A stretch of 64,000 nt of DNA from Paraburkholderia metrosideri (GTDB lineage Bacteria; Pseudomonadota; Gammaproteobacteria; Burkholderiales; Burkholderiaceae): the NCBI RefSeq assembly GCF_904848625.1, contig NZ_CAJHCP010000008.1, positions 186,001-250,000 of the forward strand, written 5' to 3'. Shown here piece by piece: positions 41,868 through 51,636 of this stretch. The stretch's first letter is position 1, and each line of letters begins with the position of its first letter. The translations under genes and the position numbers were made by a program. A model generated the notes under the pieces. It was not told where the DNA came from. It made no database searches and was given only the letters and a program-made list of their open reading frames with translations.

Positions 41868-43097
41868 TTATTTTTTCTTGTTGAACATCAGCATTAACGA
41901 GTCCCACACGCGGCCCACCACACCCGCTTGCGGCACTGCCTGCAACGCGACCACCGGGAATTGCGCGAGCACCTTGCCGTCGGCGATCAGTTTCGCCGTG
42001 CCGACCTGCTGACCGTTCGCGATCGGCGCGATCAGCGTGTCGACCTGGTCGATCTGCGGCTTCACCTTGTCGGCCATGCCCTTCGGCACGGTGATGTACT
42101 GGTCGCTCTTCACGCCGATCTGCACGCTATCTTGCGAACCCTTGTACACGCGCGGCGTGCCGACCACCTGACCTGCCTTGTACAGACGCACCGTGTCGTA
42201 CGCGGTGTAGCCGTAGTTCAGCATCTTCAGGCTGTCCTGCACGCGGTCGTGTTCCTTGGTCTCGCCCATCATCACCGAGACGAGACGGCGCGACGCGTCG
42301 TTCGTGCCCGGCAGCGGACGCTTCGCGCTCGCGATCAGGCAGTAACCAGCGGCTTGCGTGTGACCGGTCTTCAGACCGTCGACGGTCGGGTCGATCCACA
42401 GCAGACGATTGCGGTTCGGCTGCTTGATGTTGTTGTACTTGAATTCCTTGACCGAGAAGATGTTGTAGTAGTCAGGGAAGTCACGAATCAGCCGCGCCGA
42501 CAGCACCGCGAGGTCGCCCGCCGTGGTGTAGTGCTGGGGGTCGGGCATGCCGTTCACGTCGGCGAAATGGGTGTGCTTCATACCGAGGCGCTGCGCTTCG
42601 GTGTTCATCATGTTGACGAACTGCGACTCGCTGCCGCCAACCAGTTCGGCAAGCGCGATAGCGGCGTCGTTACCCGACTGGATGATCATGCCGTACACGA
42701 GATCGTGCACGGTCACCGGCTTGTTCGCCTCGATGAACATGCGCGACTCGTCGGTCTTCACGCGACGCACCGCCTCGCTCGGCATCACCGTCTGGTCCAT
42801 CGTGATCTTCTTCGTCTGCAGTGCTTCGAAGACGAGATACGCGGTCATCAGCTTGGTCAGCGAAGCCGGTTCGACGCGCTCGTCGGCATTGCCTGAAGCG
42901 AGCACTTGGTTGCTGGTGGCGTCGACCAGCACCCACGAACGCGCGTTGACCGCCGGCGGCGGCACTTGCGCGAAAGCGGTGCTGGCGGCAAGCGTGGCCG
43001 GCAACACGATGCCGAGGGTAACGGCACGGCTAAGTTTGTGGGGAGCGGAAGAAACTACTGACGGGATTGACGTGCGGCCGGTGGTGGAGAAACGCAT
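41868..43097 (-). CDS. dacC: D-alanyl-D-alanine carboxypeptidase (PBP5/6 type)
   Basis: From the ATG at 43097 the product has 409 residues with a signal peptide ending ASTAFA. Catalytic motifs SLTKLM (SxxK), SGND (SxN) and KTGHT (KTG) are in order. The C-terminal half is the PBP5-type domain ending in an amphipathic membrane anchor (VVGRVWDSLMLMFNKKK). It trims the terminal D-Ala of peptidoglycan stem peptides. The symbol follows the PBP5/6 group and could equally be dacA. Confidence 0.93.
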   Translation of the reverse strand: MRFSTTGRTSIPSVVSSAPHKLSRAVTLGIVLPATLAASTAFAQVPPPAVNARSWVLVDATSNQVLASGNADERVEPASLTKLMTAYLVFEALQTKKITMDQTVMPSEAVRRVKTDESRMFIEANKPVTVHDLVYGMIIQSGNDAAIALAELVGGSESQFVNMMNTEAQRLGMKHTHFADVNGMPDPQHYTTAGDLAVLSARLIRDFPDYYNIFSVKEFKYNNIKQPNRNRLLWIDPTVDGLKTGHTQAAGYCLIASAKRPLPGTNDASRRLVSVMMGETKEHDRVQDSLKMLNYGYTAYDTVRLYKAGQVVGTPRVYKGSQDSVQIGVKSDQYITVPKGMADKVKPQIDQVDTLIAPIANGQQVGTAKLIADGKVLAQFPVVALQAVPQAGVVGRVWDSLMLMFNKKK

Positions 43098-43416
43098 AGG
43101 GTCGATTCGTGCGGAAAAATACATCGCGCGCAGGGCGCATTGTTTGGAAGAGCCGGTCGGCGAGCGTCTGGCCGTAAAACGGCGCGGCGCCCATTGGACT
43201 TCCGGCGACGCGATCGGTTCGCGCAGCTCGCCCTGCATCCGTCACCGCTGCGCGCGAAATGCGGCTACGCGTCGCGCGAACTGTCGGACAGGCGGGGCTG
43301 CGCCCAAAAAAGAGCGCTCATTATACGCGCCCATTTCCGCCAACTTTGCTCAGAGCTTGCCGATAAATTCTCGTTTTCGCGTACCTGTACCGCGAAAAAT
43401 ACGTGCAGCGGACTAC
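43098..43416. other. Intergenic region upstream of the carboxypeptidase gene
   Basis: No gene is supported in these 319 bases between two minus-strand genes. It should hold the promoter of the dacC operon. Confidence 0.4.
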
Positions 43417-44061
43417 TTACCGCCATGCGTCGACGATGATCCGCTTCAGCACATGCAGCTTGCGATGCAGAAAATGTTCTGCCCCCGGAATCACGACAAT
43501 CGGCAATTCCTGCGGACGCGCCCAGTCGTAAACGGACTGAATGGGAACCGTGTCGTCGGTTTCGCCGTGGATCACGAGCGTGTTTTCCGGCACCGGCGCA
43601 ACCTCCCAGCGGCTTGCCGCCGTGCCGACGAACACCATCCGCTCGATCGCCACGCCCTCTTCGCGCAACTTCGCAGCCACGTGCGACAACACGAAAGTGC
43701 CAAACGAAAAGCCCGCAAGCACGAGCGGCAGATCACCCTGCCCCGCTTCGGCGCGCATGTGATCGAGCACGGCGCGCAGATCGTCGCGCTCGCCGATGCC
43801 CGCATCGTGCTCGCCTTCAGTCTGGCCGACGCCACGAAAATTCGACCGGTACACCACGTAGTTCAGACCAACCAGCGTGCGCGCGAGCGTCTGCGCGACC
43901 TTATTGTCCATCGTGCCGCCGAATAGCGGATGCGGATGCGCAACCAGCGCAATCCCGCGCGGCGCGGTGCCGTTCTCGCGCATCTCGTCGGGCAGATCCA
44001 GAGCGACCTCGAGCTTGCCGACCGGGCCGTCAATCAGGTACTTCTTCGTGTGAACGTTCAT
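43417..44061 (-). CDS. Alpha/beta hydrolase
   Basis: The product has 214 residues. IALVAHPHPLFGGTMDNKVA and the nucleophile elbow GFSFG (candidate catalytic Ser) are of the YqiA/CocE-like alpha/beta hydrolase subgroup; VIHGETDDTVP supplies the acid and GAEHFLH the His. Substrate unknown. It follows the ferredoxin gene by 12 bases. Confidence 0.88.
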   Translation of the reverse strand: MNVHTKKYLIDGPVGKLEVALDLPDEMRENGTAPRGIALVAHPHPLFGGTMDNKVAQTLARTLVGLNYVVYRSNFRGVGQTEGEHDAGIGERDDLRAVLDHMRAEAGQGDLPLVLAGFSFGTFVLSHVAAKLREEGVAIERMVFVGTAASRWEVAPVPENTLVIHGETDDTVPIQSVYDWARPQELPIVVIPGAEHFLHRKLHVLKRIIVDAWR

Positions 44062-44073
44062 ATTCGAGGCTTG

Positions 44074-44394
44074 TTAATCGATTTTCAGACGCTCGACGAT
44101 TTTGCCGTTCGCGAGATGCGAGTCGACGATCTCGTCGATATCGGTTTCGTCGACATAGGTGTACCAGACGCCTTCCGGATACACGACCAGCGCCGGTCCC
44201 AGTTCGCAGCGGTCCAGACAGCCAGCCTTGTTGATACGCACCTGGCCGGGGCCAGCAAGACCGAGCTTCTTCACCCGCTTTTTCGCGTATTCCTGCATTT
44301 CCTGCGCGTTGCAGTTCGCGCAACTCGGGCGCTCCGCGCCAGGGTCCCGCTGATTGAGACAGAAGAAGACGTGGTGCTTGTAGAAGGAGTCCAT
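44074..44394 (-). CDS. Thioredoxin-like [2Fe-2S] ferredoxin
   Basis: The product has 106 residues. KHHVFFCLNQRDPGAERPSC holds two of the cluster cysteines; a second pair is in KAGCLDRCELGP. This is the Shethna/thioredoxin-like ferredoxin class, a small cytosolic electron carrier. It precedes the hydrolase in a two-gene operon. Confidence 0.9.
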   Translation of the reverse strand: MDSFYKHHVFFCLNQRDPGAERPSCANCNAQEMQEYAKKRVKKLGLAGPGQVRINKAGCLDRCELGPALVVYPEGVWYTYVDETDIDEIVDSHLANGKIVERLKID

Positions 44395-44549
44395 GATGTC
44401 CGGGGCGAGAGTGTAAGAGTGGGGAATGCTGTTGTAAGCACAGTGACAGTGCCGTGCCGGTTGTGCGGACGATTATAGCGAGCGAGGGTAAGCGGCGCCG
44501 GTGGCCGCGAGCGTCGGTGAGAAGCCCGCTCGCGAGCCCGGGCCTGTGC

Positions 44550-45707
44550 TTACGGGCGCTTCACCCGCCGCTTCAGCCACGCCTGCTCGGCCACGTAGGC
44601 CATCCATATCAGCGCTGCATAAGGCCAGATCCACGCGAGCCAATGCGCGAGTCCGTTGAAGTGCAGATAGCGCCCTTGCCGCCAGTCGGCCAGAACGACA
44701 TCGAAATACGGATTCACCGGCAGCAGGTTGACGAATACCAACGCAACCGTCAGCGCTATGCCTGCCAGCGCCACGCGCGCTCTACGTCGCACACGCAACA
44801 CAGCGAGCGCAAGAACGGTGCCGCTAATGAGCCCCGTCAGCGCTCCCGGTGTCGCCCAATCGAACGCAAGACCCGACTGCGACTGCAGGAACGTCGCGCC
44901 TACCTTCACGCACAAGGTCGTGACGATAAAGAGGATCAGCAGACGCACGCGCGGCGCATGGCGTCTGACCGGCAACGACGCCAACAGCAGCGCGGCGAAC
45001 AGATTAAGCGTCGTGATGACCGCTTCCCACGCGTCATCGGGCAACCACGCGGCGACCAGCGCCGGCCACGCGCCAACGTGCCAGCCTGGCGGCGTCCATG
45101 TGAGCAGCGCATCCTGGGTCGTCGAATCGAAACGCAGCCATAACGCGCGCGGCCAGTTGCCAAGGCCGAACAGACGCGGCGCCGGGTACATCGTCGCGAA
45201 CGGCCACGTGGCGATCAGACACGCGAGCGCCGCGCGATCGCGCTCGAACCACAGCAACCGCAAGCGCCGCAGCAAACCGCGATCGAGCAGCGCGCCAGTC
45301 GCGGGCGACATGATCGCCGCGCCAAGCAGCGCGCCCAGCGCGTTCGCGGCCAGATCGAGGTTGGAGGCGACGCGCGTCGGCAGATAGGTCTGCACGGCTT
45401 CCATCACGCCCGACAGCACGCCGCCGAGCCCGAATGCCAACGCAACCGCCAGCGTGCCACGCCAGCGCGGATAGACCGCGAGCACCACCAGCGCGCCGAA
45501 CGGCATATAGCCGAGCACGTTGGTGACGACGTCGAACGCCGTCAGATACTGCGGCATGGGATCGGACAGATAGGCAAACGGCGCAATACCGAGCGAGCGC
45601 CAGCCGGAAAACGGATACCACGAACCGTACACGATCAACGCGGCATACAGCAGCAGCGCCTGCCGGGCCAGCGCCGAAGGCCGGCGCAGCCAGGGTCTTT
45701 CGCTCAT
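44550..45707 (-). CDS. VanZ-like family membrane protein
   Basis: From the ATG at 45707 the product has 385 residues and about nine membrane spans. The N-terminal part carries the VanZ pattern (YGSWYPFSGWRSLGIAPFAY; NVLGYMPFGALVVLA; SGVMEAVQTYLPTRVASNLD). The C-terminal ~180 residues are further spans without a known role. Confidence 0.82.
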   Translation of the reverse strand: MSERPWLRRPSALARQALLLYAALIVYGSWYPFSGWRSLGIAPFAYLSDPMPQYLTAFDVVTNVLGYMPFGALVVLAVYPRWRGTLAVALAFGLGGVLSGVMEAVQTYLPTRVASNLDLAANALGALLGAAIMSPATGALLDRGLLRRLRLLWFERDRAALACLIATWPFATMYPAPRLFGLGNWPRALWLRFDSTTQDALLTWTPPGWHVGAWPALVAAWLPDDAWEAVITTLNLFAALLLASLPVRRHAPRVRLLILFIVTTLCVKVGATFLQSQSGLAFDWATPGALTGLISGTVLALAVLRVRRRARVALAGIALTVALVFVNLLPVNPYFDVVLADWRQGRYLHFNGLAHWLAWIWPYAALIWMAYVAEQAWLKRRVKRP

Positions 45708-45738
45708 GCAGCGCTCCGTTGCGTGCGCTGCGAGCCCG

Positions 45739-46365
45739 TCATTGGGCGGCGACCAGCGCCTGCACGCCGAGCCACGCGCCGATTTGCGAGACCAGGTCGT
45801 CGCTGGCCGCGGCAAGCGACTGCGCACCGCCGGCGGCATCCGCAGAACTTGCCGGCGCACGCGCGATAAACGTGCGCTGGCCGAGCACCTTGCCGCTTTG
45901 CGTCAGCGTGACGCGCGCGGCGATCGCGGCGTGACTCTCCGACTGGCTGTCGAACACCTGTTCGAACTCGGTCAGATCGACCCGCAACACTGGCGCGGCC
46001 ACACCGTCGGAACCGGTCAGCACCGTGCCGCGCGAACTGAGCGCGTTACGCAGACGCTGGGTCAACAGTTGCGACGGCATCATGGTCCAGTGGCTGTTCG
46101 CGTACGACGCGGTCTGCTGCGCGTCGGCGTAGCTGAGCCGGTAGATCAACTGGTCGGATTCCAGCGTCGCGGGCGCGGTGACGTCAAGCACCTTCACTGC
46201 CGGCAATGTGCCCGCCGATGCCGCCGGATTCGGCGGCCCGAAGTCATAGCGAATGTCCGCGAGCGCGGCAGGCGTGCCCGCGCAGCCAGCGGCCAGCACG
46301 CCGAACGCGAGCAGCAGCGTGAGCGCGGCGCTCGTGGACAACAATCGGTTAATCGAGCGTGACAT
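45739..46365 (-). CDS. PqiC-like lipoprotein of the MCE transport operon
   Basis: From the ATG at 46365 (AAGGAAG upstream) the product has 208 residues. Signal peptide ends in the lipobox LAAGC. Mature part VKVLDVTAPATLESDQLIYR, SYANSHWTMMPSQLLTQRLR fits the ABC-type transport auxiliary lipoprotein family (PqiC/YmbA). It would sit on the outer membrane as the receiving end of the MCE bridge. Last gene of the operon. Confidence 0.85.
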   Translation of the reverse strand: MSRSINRLLSTSAALTLLLAFGVLAAGCAGTPAALADIRYDFGPPNPAASAGTLPAVKVLDVTAPATLESDQLIYRLSYADAQQTASYANSHWTMMPSQLLTQRLRNALSSRGTVLTGSDGVAAPVLRVDLTEFEQVFDSQSESHAAIAARVTLTQSGKVLGQRTFIARAPASSADAAGGAQSLAAASDDLVSQIGAWLGVQALVAAQ

Positions 46366-46402
46366 GAGAATCTTCCTTTCTTCAAACTTCAAATTCGGTG
46401 AG

Positions 46403-47365
46403 TCAATGAGCGGTGTGGGCAGCCGGCCATGTAAAGCCCGCTTCGCCGGGACCCGGCGCCGGGCGCGGTGCGCCAAACAGCACGCTGCGCGGGTTGGTGC
46501 TGAACGTGTCGGCGGCCCGGTCGACCGAGCGGACCGCCGTGCGCACATCGTCAGCGAGCGAGTTGACGCGCGGCAGCGTGTCGTAGCCGACCCGCGCCGA
46601 CAGGTCCTGCACCGACACGTTCATCTGCGCCAACGCGTTGCCGGCCTGCTGCGCGGCCGTGCCGACCTTATTCAGATTCATCTCGAACGGACCATCGGGA
46701 CGGTTCAGGCTGGTGACCAGCTGATTGGTCGACGCTAGCGTGCGATTCAGTTGATCGATCGTGCCGGGCAGCTTGCCGGTAGCCGGCGCAATCTGCTGGG
46801 TCAGCGTGGCGACGCCGTCGGCGGCTTTCTGGATGCTGGCCGCCGTGCCGTGCAACTGCGCGACCATTTCCGGCGACAGCATATTGTTCACGTCGTCCGT
46901 GACCTTTTCGAGCTTGCGCAGCAGGATGTCGCCGCGTTGCTGCAATTGATCGAGCAGACCGGGACGCATCGGCAACTGCGCGACATCGTGAATCGACGAC
47001 GGCAGCGGCCGCAAATCCTTGCCGTTGTCGTCCAGCTGGATAAAGGCGATGCCCGTCACCCCCTGAAACCCGAGGCTGCCGAACGTGGAATGGGTAATCG
47101 GCGCACGCGTATCGACCAGAATACGGACCAGAATCTGCCCCGGATGACTCGGATCGAATTTGATCGACTGCACCTTGCCCACGTCGAGGCCCCGATAGCG
47201 CACCGCTGCATCGGCGAACAGCCCGGTGACGTTGGTGCGCGCGATCAGATCGTAGGGCACCCGCACGGAGCGGTCGACATTGAACAGAAAAGCCGCCACT
47301 GCGATCGCCGCCAGCAGAACTACTGTGAAGAGCCCGGCCCAAAAGGCATGTGCTTTGTTTTCCAT
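46403..47365 (-). CDS. MCE-domain (MlaD-like) periplasmic protein
   Basis: From the ATG at 47365 (AGGGAAG upstream) the product has 320 residues. One N-terminal span (FWAGLFTVVLLAAIAVAAFL) anchors it; the MCE domain follows (LIARTNVTGLFADAAVRYRG, then LDVGKVQSIKFD). The C-terminal ~180 residues are helical (TLTQQIAPATGKLPGTIDQL), as in MlaD-like proteins that build a lipid conduit across the periplasm. Confidence 0.92.
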   Translation of the reverse strand: MENKAHAFWAGLFTVVLLAAIAVAAFLFNVDRSVRVPYDLIARTNVTGLFADAAVRYRGLDVGKVQSIKFDPSHPGQILVRILVDTRAPITHSTFGSLGFQGVTGIAFIQLDDNGKDLRPLPSSIHDVAQLPMRPGLLDQLQQRGDILLRKLEKVTDDVNNMLSPEMVAQLHGTAASIQKAADGVATLTQQIAPATGKLPGTIDQLNRTLASTNQLVTSLNRPDGPFEMNLNKVGTAAQQAGNALAQMNVSVQDLSARVGYDTLPRVNSLADDVRTAVRSVDRAADTFSTNPRSVLFGAPRPAPGPGEAGFTWPAAHTAH

Positions 47366-47381
47366 TGTCAGCTTCCCTGGT

Positions 47382-48260
47382 TCACAGCGGCAATTCGGAC
47401 GATGCCGCCTCGAGCGCGGCACGCGGCAACTTCGCGCGCCGCTCCGGCGGCAACGCCTGCAACGCGCGGCGCCCGCGCAGGCCGAGGAAATATTCGCGGA
47501 TAAACGGGTGATCGACGCCCGCCGCCTCTTCGACCGGCGCGGCGACCAGCACCTTGCGATCGGCCAGCACGGCCACGCGGGTGGACAGCGCGATCATCGT
47601 GTCGAGGTCATGCGTGACCATCACCACCGTCAAGCCCAGCGCGCGATGCAGCGCGGAGATCAGTTCGACGAATTCATCGGACGCCTGCGGATCGAGCCCG
47701 GCGGTCGGTTCGTCGAGGAACAGCAACTCGGGTTCGAGCGCAATCGCGCGCGCAATACCGACCCGCTTGACCATCCCGCCCGACAGCGCCGACGGCATTT
47801 TCGACGCATGTTTGCACGGCAACCCGACCATTTCGAGCTTGAGCATCACGATGTCGCGCAGCAGGTCTTCAGGCACCTTGCCGAGTTCGCGCACCGGCTG
47901 CGCGATGTTGTCGAACACCGACAGCGACGAGAACAACGCGCCGCGCTGGAACAGCATGCCGGAGCGGCTGCGCATCAGCAGTGCGGTTTCCGGCGAGATG
48001 GTCGCGAGGTCCTCGCCGAACAGTTTGATAGTGCCGGACGACGGTCGCTCCAGTCCGAGAATCTGCCGCACCAGCGTAGTCTTGCCGGAACCCGAGCCGC
48101 CGACGATCGACATGATCTCGCCGCGCCGCACATCCAGATTCAGATGCTGATGCACGATGTTGCGGCCGTAGCGCTTGGTGATGTCGATGACTTCGATCAC
48201 CGGTTCGGCGATACATGGCACCGGCTGGCCGCGTACGGCCTGGGTAAGTGGCGCGATCAT
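47382..48260 (-). CDS. MlaF-like ABC ATPase
   Basis: The ATG at 48260 overlaps the permease stop (ATGA); the product has 292 residues. Walker A GGSGSGKTT, signature LSGGMVKRVGIARAIA, Walker B LLFLDEPTAGLDP, THDLDTMIAL. It drives MCE-type phospholipid transport with the permease. It ends 16 bases before the MCE gene. Confidence 0.93.
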   Translation of the reverse strand: MIAPLTQAVRGQPVPCIAEPVIEVIDITKRYGRNIVHQHLNLDVRRGEIMSIVGGSGSGKTTLVRQILGLERPSSGTIKLFGEDLATISPETALLMRSRSGMLFQRGALFSSLSVFDNIAQPVRELGKVPEDLLRDIVMLKLEMVGLPCKHASKMPSALSGGMVKRVGIARAIALEPELLFLDEPTAGLDPQASDEFVELISALHRALGLTVVMVTHDLDTMIALSTRVAVLADRKVLVAAPVEEAAGVDHPFIREYFLGLRGRRALQALPPERRAKLPRAALEAASSELPL

Positions 48261-49426
48261 CCTAGCCCCACGCTCTGAAAGAGGATCGCGAACACCGCGT
48301 CCGCGAGAATCACGATGGTGATCGAGGTCACCACCGAGGTCGTCGTGCCTTCGCCGAGACTCTGCGAATTGGCCTTGATACGGAAACCGAAGTGACAGCC
48401 GACGATCGCGATCAGCATGCCGAACGCGACGCCCTTGCCGAGCCCGATCCACAGATTCGCGATCGGCACCACGCCGGGCAACGCCCGCGCGAAGAAGCTC
48501 ATGTCGATGCCAAGCACCACCTTGGCAGCCAGCGCGCCGCCGGTCAATGCGATGACGTTGGTCCACATGACCAGCAGCGGCATCGCCACACCGAGCGCGA
48601 CCACCCGCGGCAAAATCAGCCGCAGGCCGTGCGGAATGCCCATCACGCGCATCGCGTCGAGTTCTTCGGTCACCCGCATCACGCCGATCTGCGCGGTGAT
48701 GGCCGAGCCCGACCGCCCCGCCACCAGAATCGCCGATAGCACCGGCCCCAATTCACGAATCACCGCCAGCCCAAGAATATTGACGATGAACTGGTTCGCG
48801 CCGAAGAGCCGCAGTTGCTGCGCGGACAGATAGCTCAACACGATGCCGATCAGGAACGCGACCAGCGCGGTAATTGGCAGCGCTCTGGCGCCGGCGTTAT
48901 ACACATTCGCCGAGATTTCGGTCCACGGCGTGACCTTCGGATTGCGCACGATCGCGAACAGATCGAGCACCACGCGCCCGAGCATGCTGACGCCGCCGTA
49001 CAGATGCTCGAAGAACGAGAAGATCGCGAGACCCAGGCGCGAGAACGGGTCGAACCGGACGACCGGTTCGGCTTTTTCGCGCACCGTATCGAGCAACGCG
49101 ATGCGCTCGAAAATATCGCGCTGCGTATCGGTCAGTTCGGTGTCCGGAGGCATTTTGTGGCCCCACACACGCCATAACGCCTGGCCGCCGACGTGGTCCA
49201 TTCTCGTGATACGCGACAGGTCCCACGCACCGATGCCCGGGGCGCCCGCCAGCGATCGCAACTGGGGAATCACGTGCCCGGTGGCCTTGTCGCGTGCGAG
49301 CGCGAGCGCCGTCCACTGGCCCGAGAGCCGGACGATCTTGCCTTGGCTGCCTGCCGCGACTTCAAGGCCGGGCGGAGTGTCGTAGTTCAAGGATCGCGAG
49401 AATCTGGTTATCGGATTAGGGGCCAT
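48257..49426 (-). CDS. MlaE-like permease with N-terminal STAS-like domain
   Basis: The product has 389 residues. Residues about 25-110 are a STAS-like domain (IVRLSGQWTALALARDKATG; WDLSRITRMDHVGGQALWRV). The rest is an MlaE permease with five spans (NILGLAVIRELGPVLSAILV; AGRSGSAITAQIGVMRVTEE). First gene of the MCE operon. Confidence 0.92.
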   Translation of the reverse strand: MAPNPITRFSRSLNYDTPPGLEVAAGSQGKIVRLSGQWTALALARDKATGHVIPQLRSLAGAPGIGAWDLSRITRMDHVGGQALWRVWGHKMPPDTELTDTQRDIFERIALLDTVREKAEPVVRFDPFSRLGLAIFSFFEHLYGGVSMLGRVVLDLFAIVRNPKVTPWTEISANVYNAGARALPITALVAFLIGIVLSYLSAQQLRLFGANQFIVNILGLAVIRELGPVLSAILVAGRSGSAITAQIGVMRVTEELDAMRVMGIPHGLRLILPRVVALGVAMPLLVMWTNVIALTGGALAAKVVLGIDMSFFARALPGVVPIANLWIGLGKGVAFGMLIAIVGCHFGFRIKANSQSLGEGTTTSVVTSITIVILADAVFAILFQSVGLG

Positions 49427-49496
49427 TGTAACGAAGGCGCGGCGGATGGGCCGTGCTCAAAACCCCATAGGGTTGGCTGTCGCTACAATATGAGAC

Positions 49497-50423
49497 ATGA
49501 ATGCTTCCAAGACTCCATCCCAACGCGCGGCGGCCGCTGCGTCGTCCGCAACCGGCGCCGACTGGCGTATCGACCGTGAGCGTGCGGTGGCGCTGTTCGG
49601 CGCGCACGCGCACGACTGGCCCATCGAAATCGTCGAGGAAACCGGCTCGACCAATGCCGACCTGATGACTCGCGTCAAAGCGTTGCCGCGCAAAGCCGGC
49701 GCACTGCCGCGGCCGATCGTGCGGGTCGCCTATCTGCAGACCGCCGGGCGTGGCCGCCGTGGGCGTCCGTGGTATGCAGAGCCGGGCAATGCGCTGCTGT
49801 TTTCGGTCGCCTGTGTGCTGCCGCGTCCGCTTGAGGGATTGGCGGGCTTGAGCCTCGCGGTGGGCGTCGCCCTGGTCGACGGACTGCGCTCGCTGCCGGT
49901 CGCGGGTCCTGGCCAGATCGCGTTGAAATGGCCGAACGACGTACTGCTCGAAGGCGACAAGCTGGCCGGCGTTCTGATCGAAACCGCCTGGAGCACCGGC
50001 GACGCAAGCGCCGTGGTGATCGGTATCGGCACCAACGTGAAGGGCGCCGACGAACTGGCGGCCAAGGTCAGCGCGCTGAACGCCAACGCGCCGCCGCAAG
50101 CGCGCGGCACCGTGCCGACCGCGCTGCAACGCGCGCTGCCCAACGCCAATCTCACCGACACGCTCGCCGCCGAACTGAACGCGCTCGAACCCGCCTTGCA
50201 GCGCTTCGGCGCAGAAGGCTTCGCGTCGTTCCAGGCGCGCTGGAACGCGGTACATGCGTACGCGGGCCGCGAAGTCGTGCTGCTGGAACAGGGCGAGGAA
50301 CTGGCGCGCGGCGTGGCGGCAGGCGTCGACGAACGGGGACAGTTGCTGCTCGACACGCGTGCGGGCCGCCAGACGATTGCTACCGGTGACGTCTCGCTGC
50401 GTCTCGTCGACGGTGCTGCATGA
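49497..50423 (+). CDS. birA: Biotin--[acetyl-CoA-carboxylase] ligase BirA
   Basis: The product has 308 residues. ETGSTNADLM, TAGRGRRGRPWYAEPGNALL (biotinyl-AMP loop GRGRRGR) and LKWPNDVLLEGDKLAGVLIE are catalytic motifs; the C-terminal SH3-like part follows. It lacks the N-terminal winged helix of E. coli BirA; residues 1-25 are low-complexity. So it is an enzyme without a repressor domain. Overlaps coaX by four bases. Confidence 0.95.
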   Translation: MNASKTPSQRAAAAASSATGADWRIDRERAVALFGAHAHDWPIEIVEETGSTNADLMTRVKALPRKAGALPRPIVRVAYLQTAGRGRRGRPWYAEPGNALLFSVACVLPRPLEGLAGLSLAVGVALVDGLRSLPVAGPGQIALKWPNDVLLEGDKLAGVLIETAWSTGDASAVVIGIGTNVKGADELAAKVSALNANAPPQARGTVPTALQRALPNANLTDTLAAELNALEPALQRFGAEGFASFQARWNAVHAYAGREVVLLEQGEELARGVAAGVDERGQLLLDTRAGRQTIATGDVSLRLVDGAA

Positions 50424-51244
50424 CGAGCGGCGCGCCTTATCTTCTGATCGACGCGGGCAATAGCCGGATCAAATGGACGATGGTCCACGCGAACCGTACG
50501 CAGCTCGCGTCCGGCGCACTGACGCATGGCGGCGACGATTCTCCCGACTGGTCGACGCTGCCCACGCCGTGCGGCGCATGGCTATCCAATGTCGCGGGCG
50601 AAAAGGCCGCGGCGCGAATCGCCGCGTTGCTCGACGCGCGCTGGCCGCACCTGCCGCTCACGACGATCCGCGCACGTGCGCAGCAATGCGGCGTGACCAA
50701 CAGCTACACCACGCCGCATGCACTCGGCAGCGACCGCTGGGCCGGCATGATCGGCGCGCACGCCGCGTTTCCCGGCGAGCATCTGCTGATTGCAACGTTC
50801 GGCACGGCGACCACGCTCGAGGCATTGCGCGCGGACGGCTGTTTTGTCGGCGGCCTGATTGCGCCGGGCTGGACCTTGATGATGCGCTCGCTCGGCGAGC
50901 ACACCGCTCAACTGCCCACGCTCGACGCCAACGCGGCACGCGGCCTGCTCACGCCCGATAGCGGATCGGGTCCCGCTGACGCGCCCCGCCGCGGCCCCTT
51001 CTTCGCGACGGACACGCCGCGCTCGCTATCGGCGGGTTGCACGCTGGCGCAGGCTGGTTTGATCGAACGGATGTGGCGCGACTTGCAGGATGAATGGCAG
51101 GTGCCGGTGCGCCTCGTGGTCAGCGGCGGTGCCGTGGATGAAGTGGCGAGCGCGCTCAAAGTGCCGCATACTCGCCACGATTCGCTCGTGCTGTCCGGCC
51201 TGGCGCTGATTGCCGCCGAGCACGCGGTGGAACACGGCGCCTGA
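50420..51244 (+). CDS. coaX: Type III pantothenate kinase CoaX
   Basis: The product has 274 residues. LLIDAGNSRIKWTMV (phosphate-binding loop with Asp), GSDRWAGMIGAHAAFP and TFGTATTLEALRADGCFVGG are typical of Baf/CoaX. It phosphorylates pantothenate in coenzyme A synthesis. Confidence 0.95.
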   Translation: MTSGAPYLLIDAGNSRIKWTMVHANRTQLASGALTHGGDDSPDWSTLPTPCGAWLSNVAGEKAAARIAALLDARWPHLPLTTIRARAQQCGVTNSYTTPHALGSDRWAGMIGAHAAFPGEHLLIATFGTATTLEALRADGCFVGGLIAPGWTLMMRSLGEHTAQLPTLDANAARGLLTPDSGSGPADAPRRGPFFATDTPRSLSAGCTLAQAGLIERMWRDLQDEWQVPVRLVVSGGAVDEVASALKVPHTRHDSLVLSGLALIAAEHAVEHGA

Positions 51245-51301
51245 ATCACGGCCCTCTATCTCGACAACAGCGGCTCAATTTTTTGGACGGGAATACCAAT
51301 A

Positions 51302-51541
51302 ATGCTTCGCTGGCCGATCGCCATTCTGTTTCTTGCCAACGTGCTGGCATTCGTCGCGGTGCGCGGCGTGTTCGGCCCGTCGCCCACGGCGGGCGGACGC
51401 GAGCCGAATCATCTGAACCGGCAGGTCAATCCGGAGTGGTTGAAAGTGCAGCCGATCACGGCTGCCGACGCGGCCGATCAACCGGTTGTGGGTGGGCCGG
51501 CGCCGTCGGTGCCGATCGCGGCCTCTGAGTTGGCTCAGTAA
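51302..51541 (+). CDS. Small membrane-anchored protein downstream of coaX
   Basis: The product has 79 residues with one N-terminal span (WPIAILFLANVLAFVAVRGV) and a polar tail. Relatives in this position often continue into a SPOR domain; here the frame stops early. It may be a short natural form. Confidence 0.6.
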   Translation: MLRWPIAILFLANVLAFVAVRGVFGPSPTAGGREPNHLNRQVNPEWLKVQPITAADAADQPVVGGPAPSVPIAASELAQ

Positions 51542-51636
51542 AAATGCACGCTAGCGGAGCATGGCGCGTACCCAGCGCTTGACCGCCGCGACGTCCAGCC
51601 CGCCAATCACGAAATACGCAACCTGCGCAGCGGCGC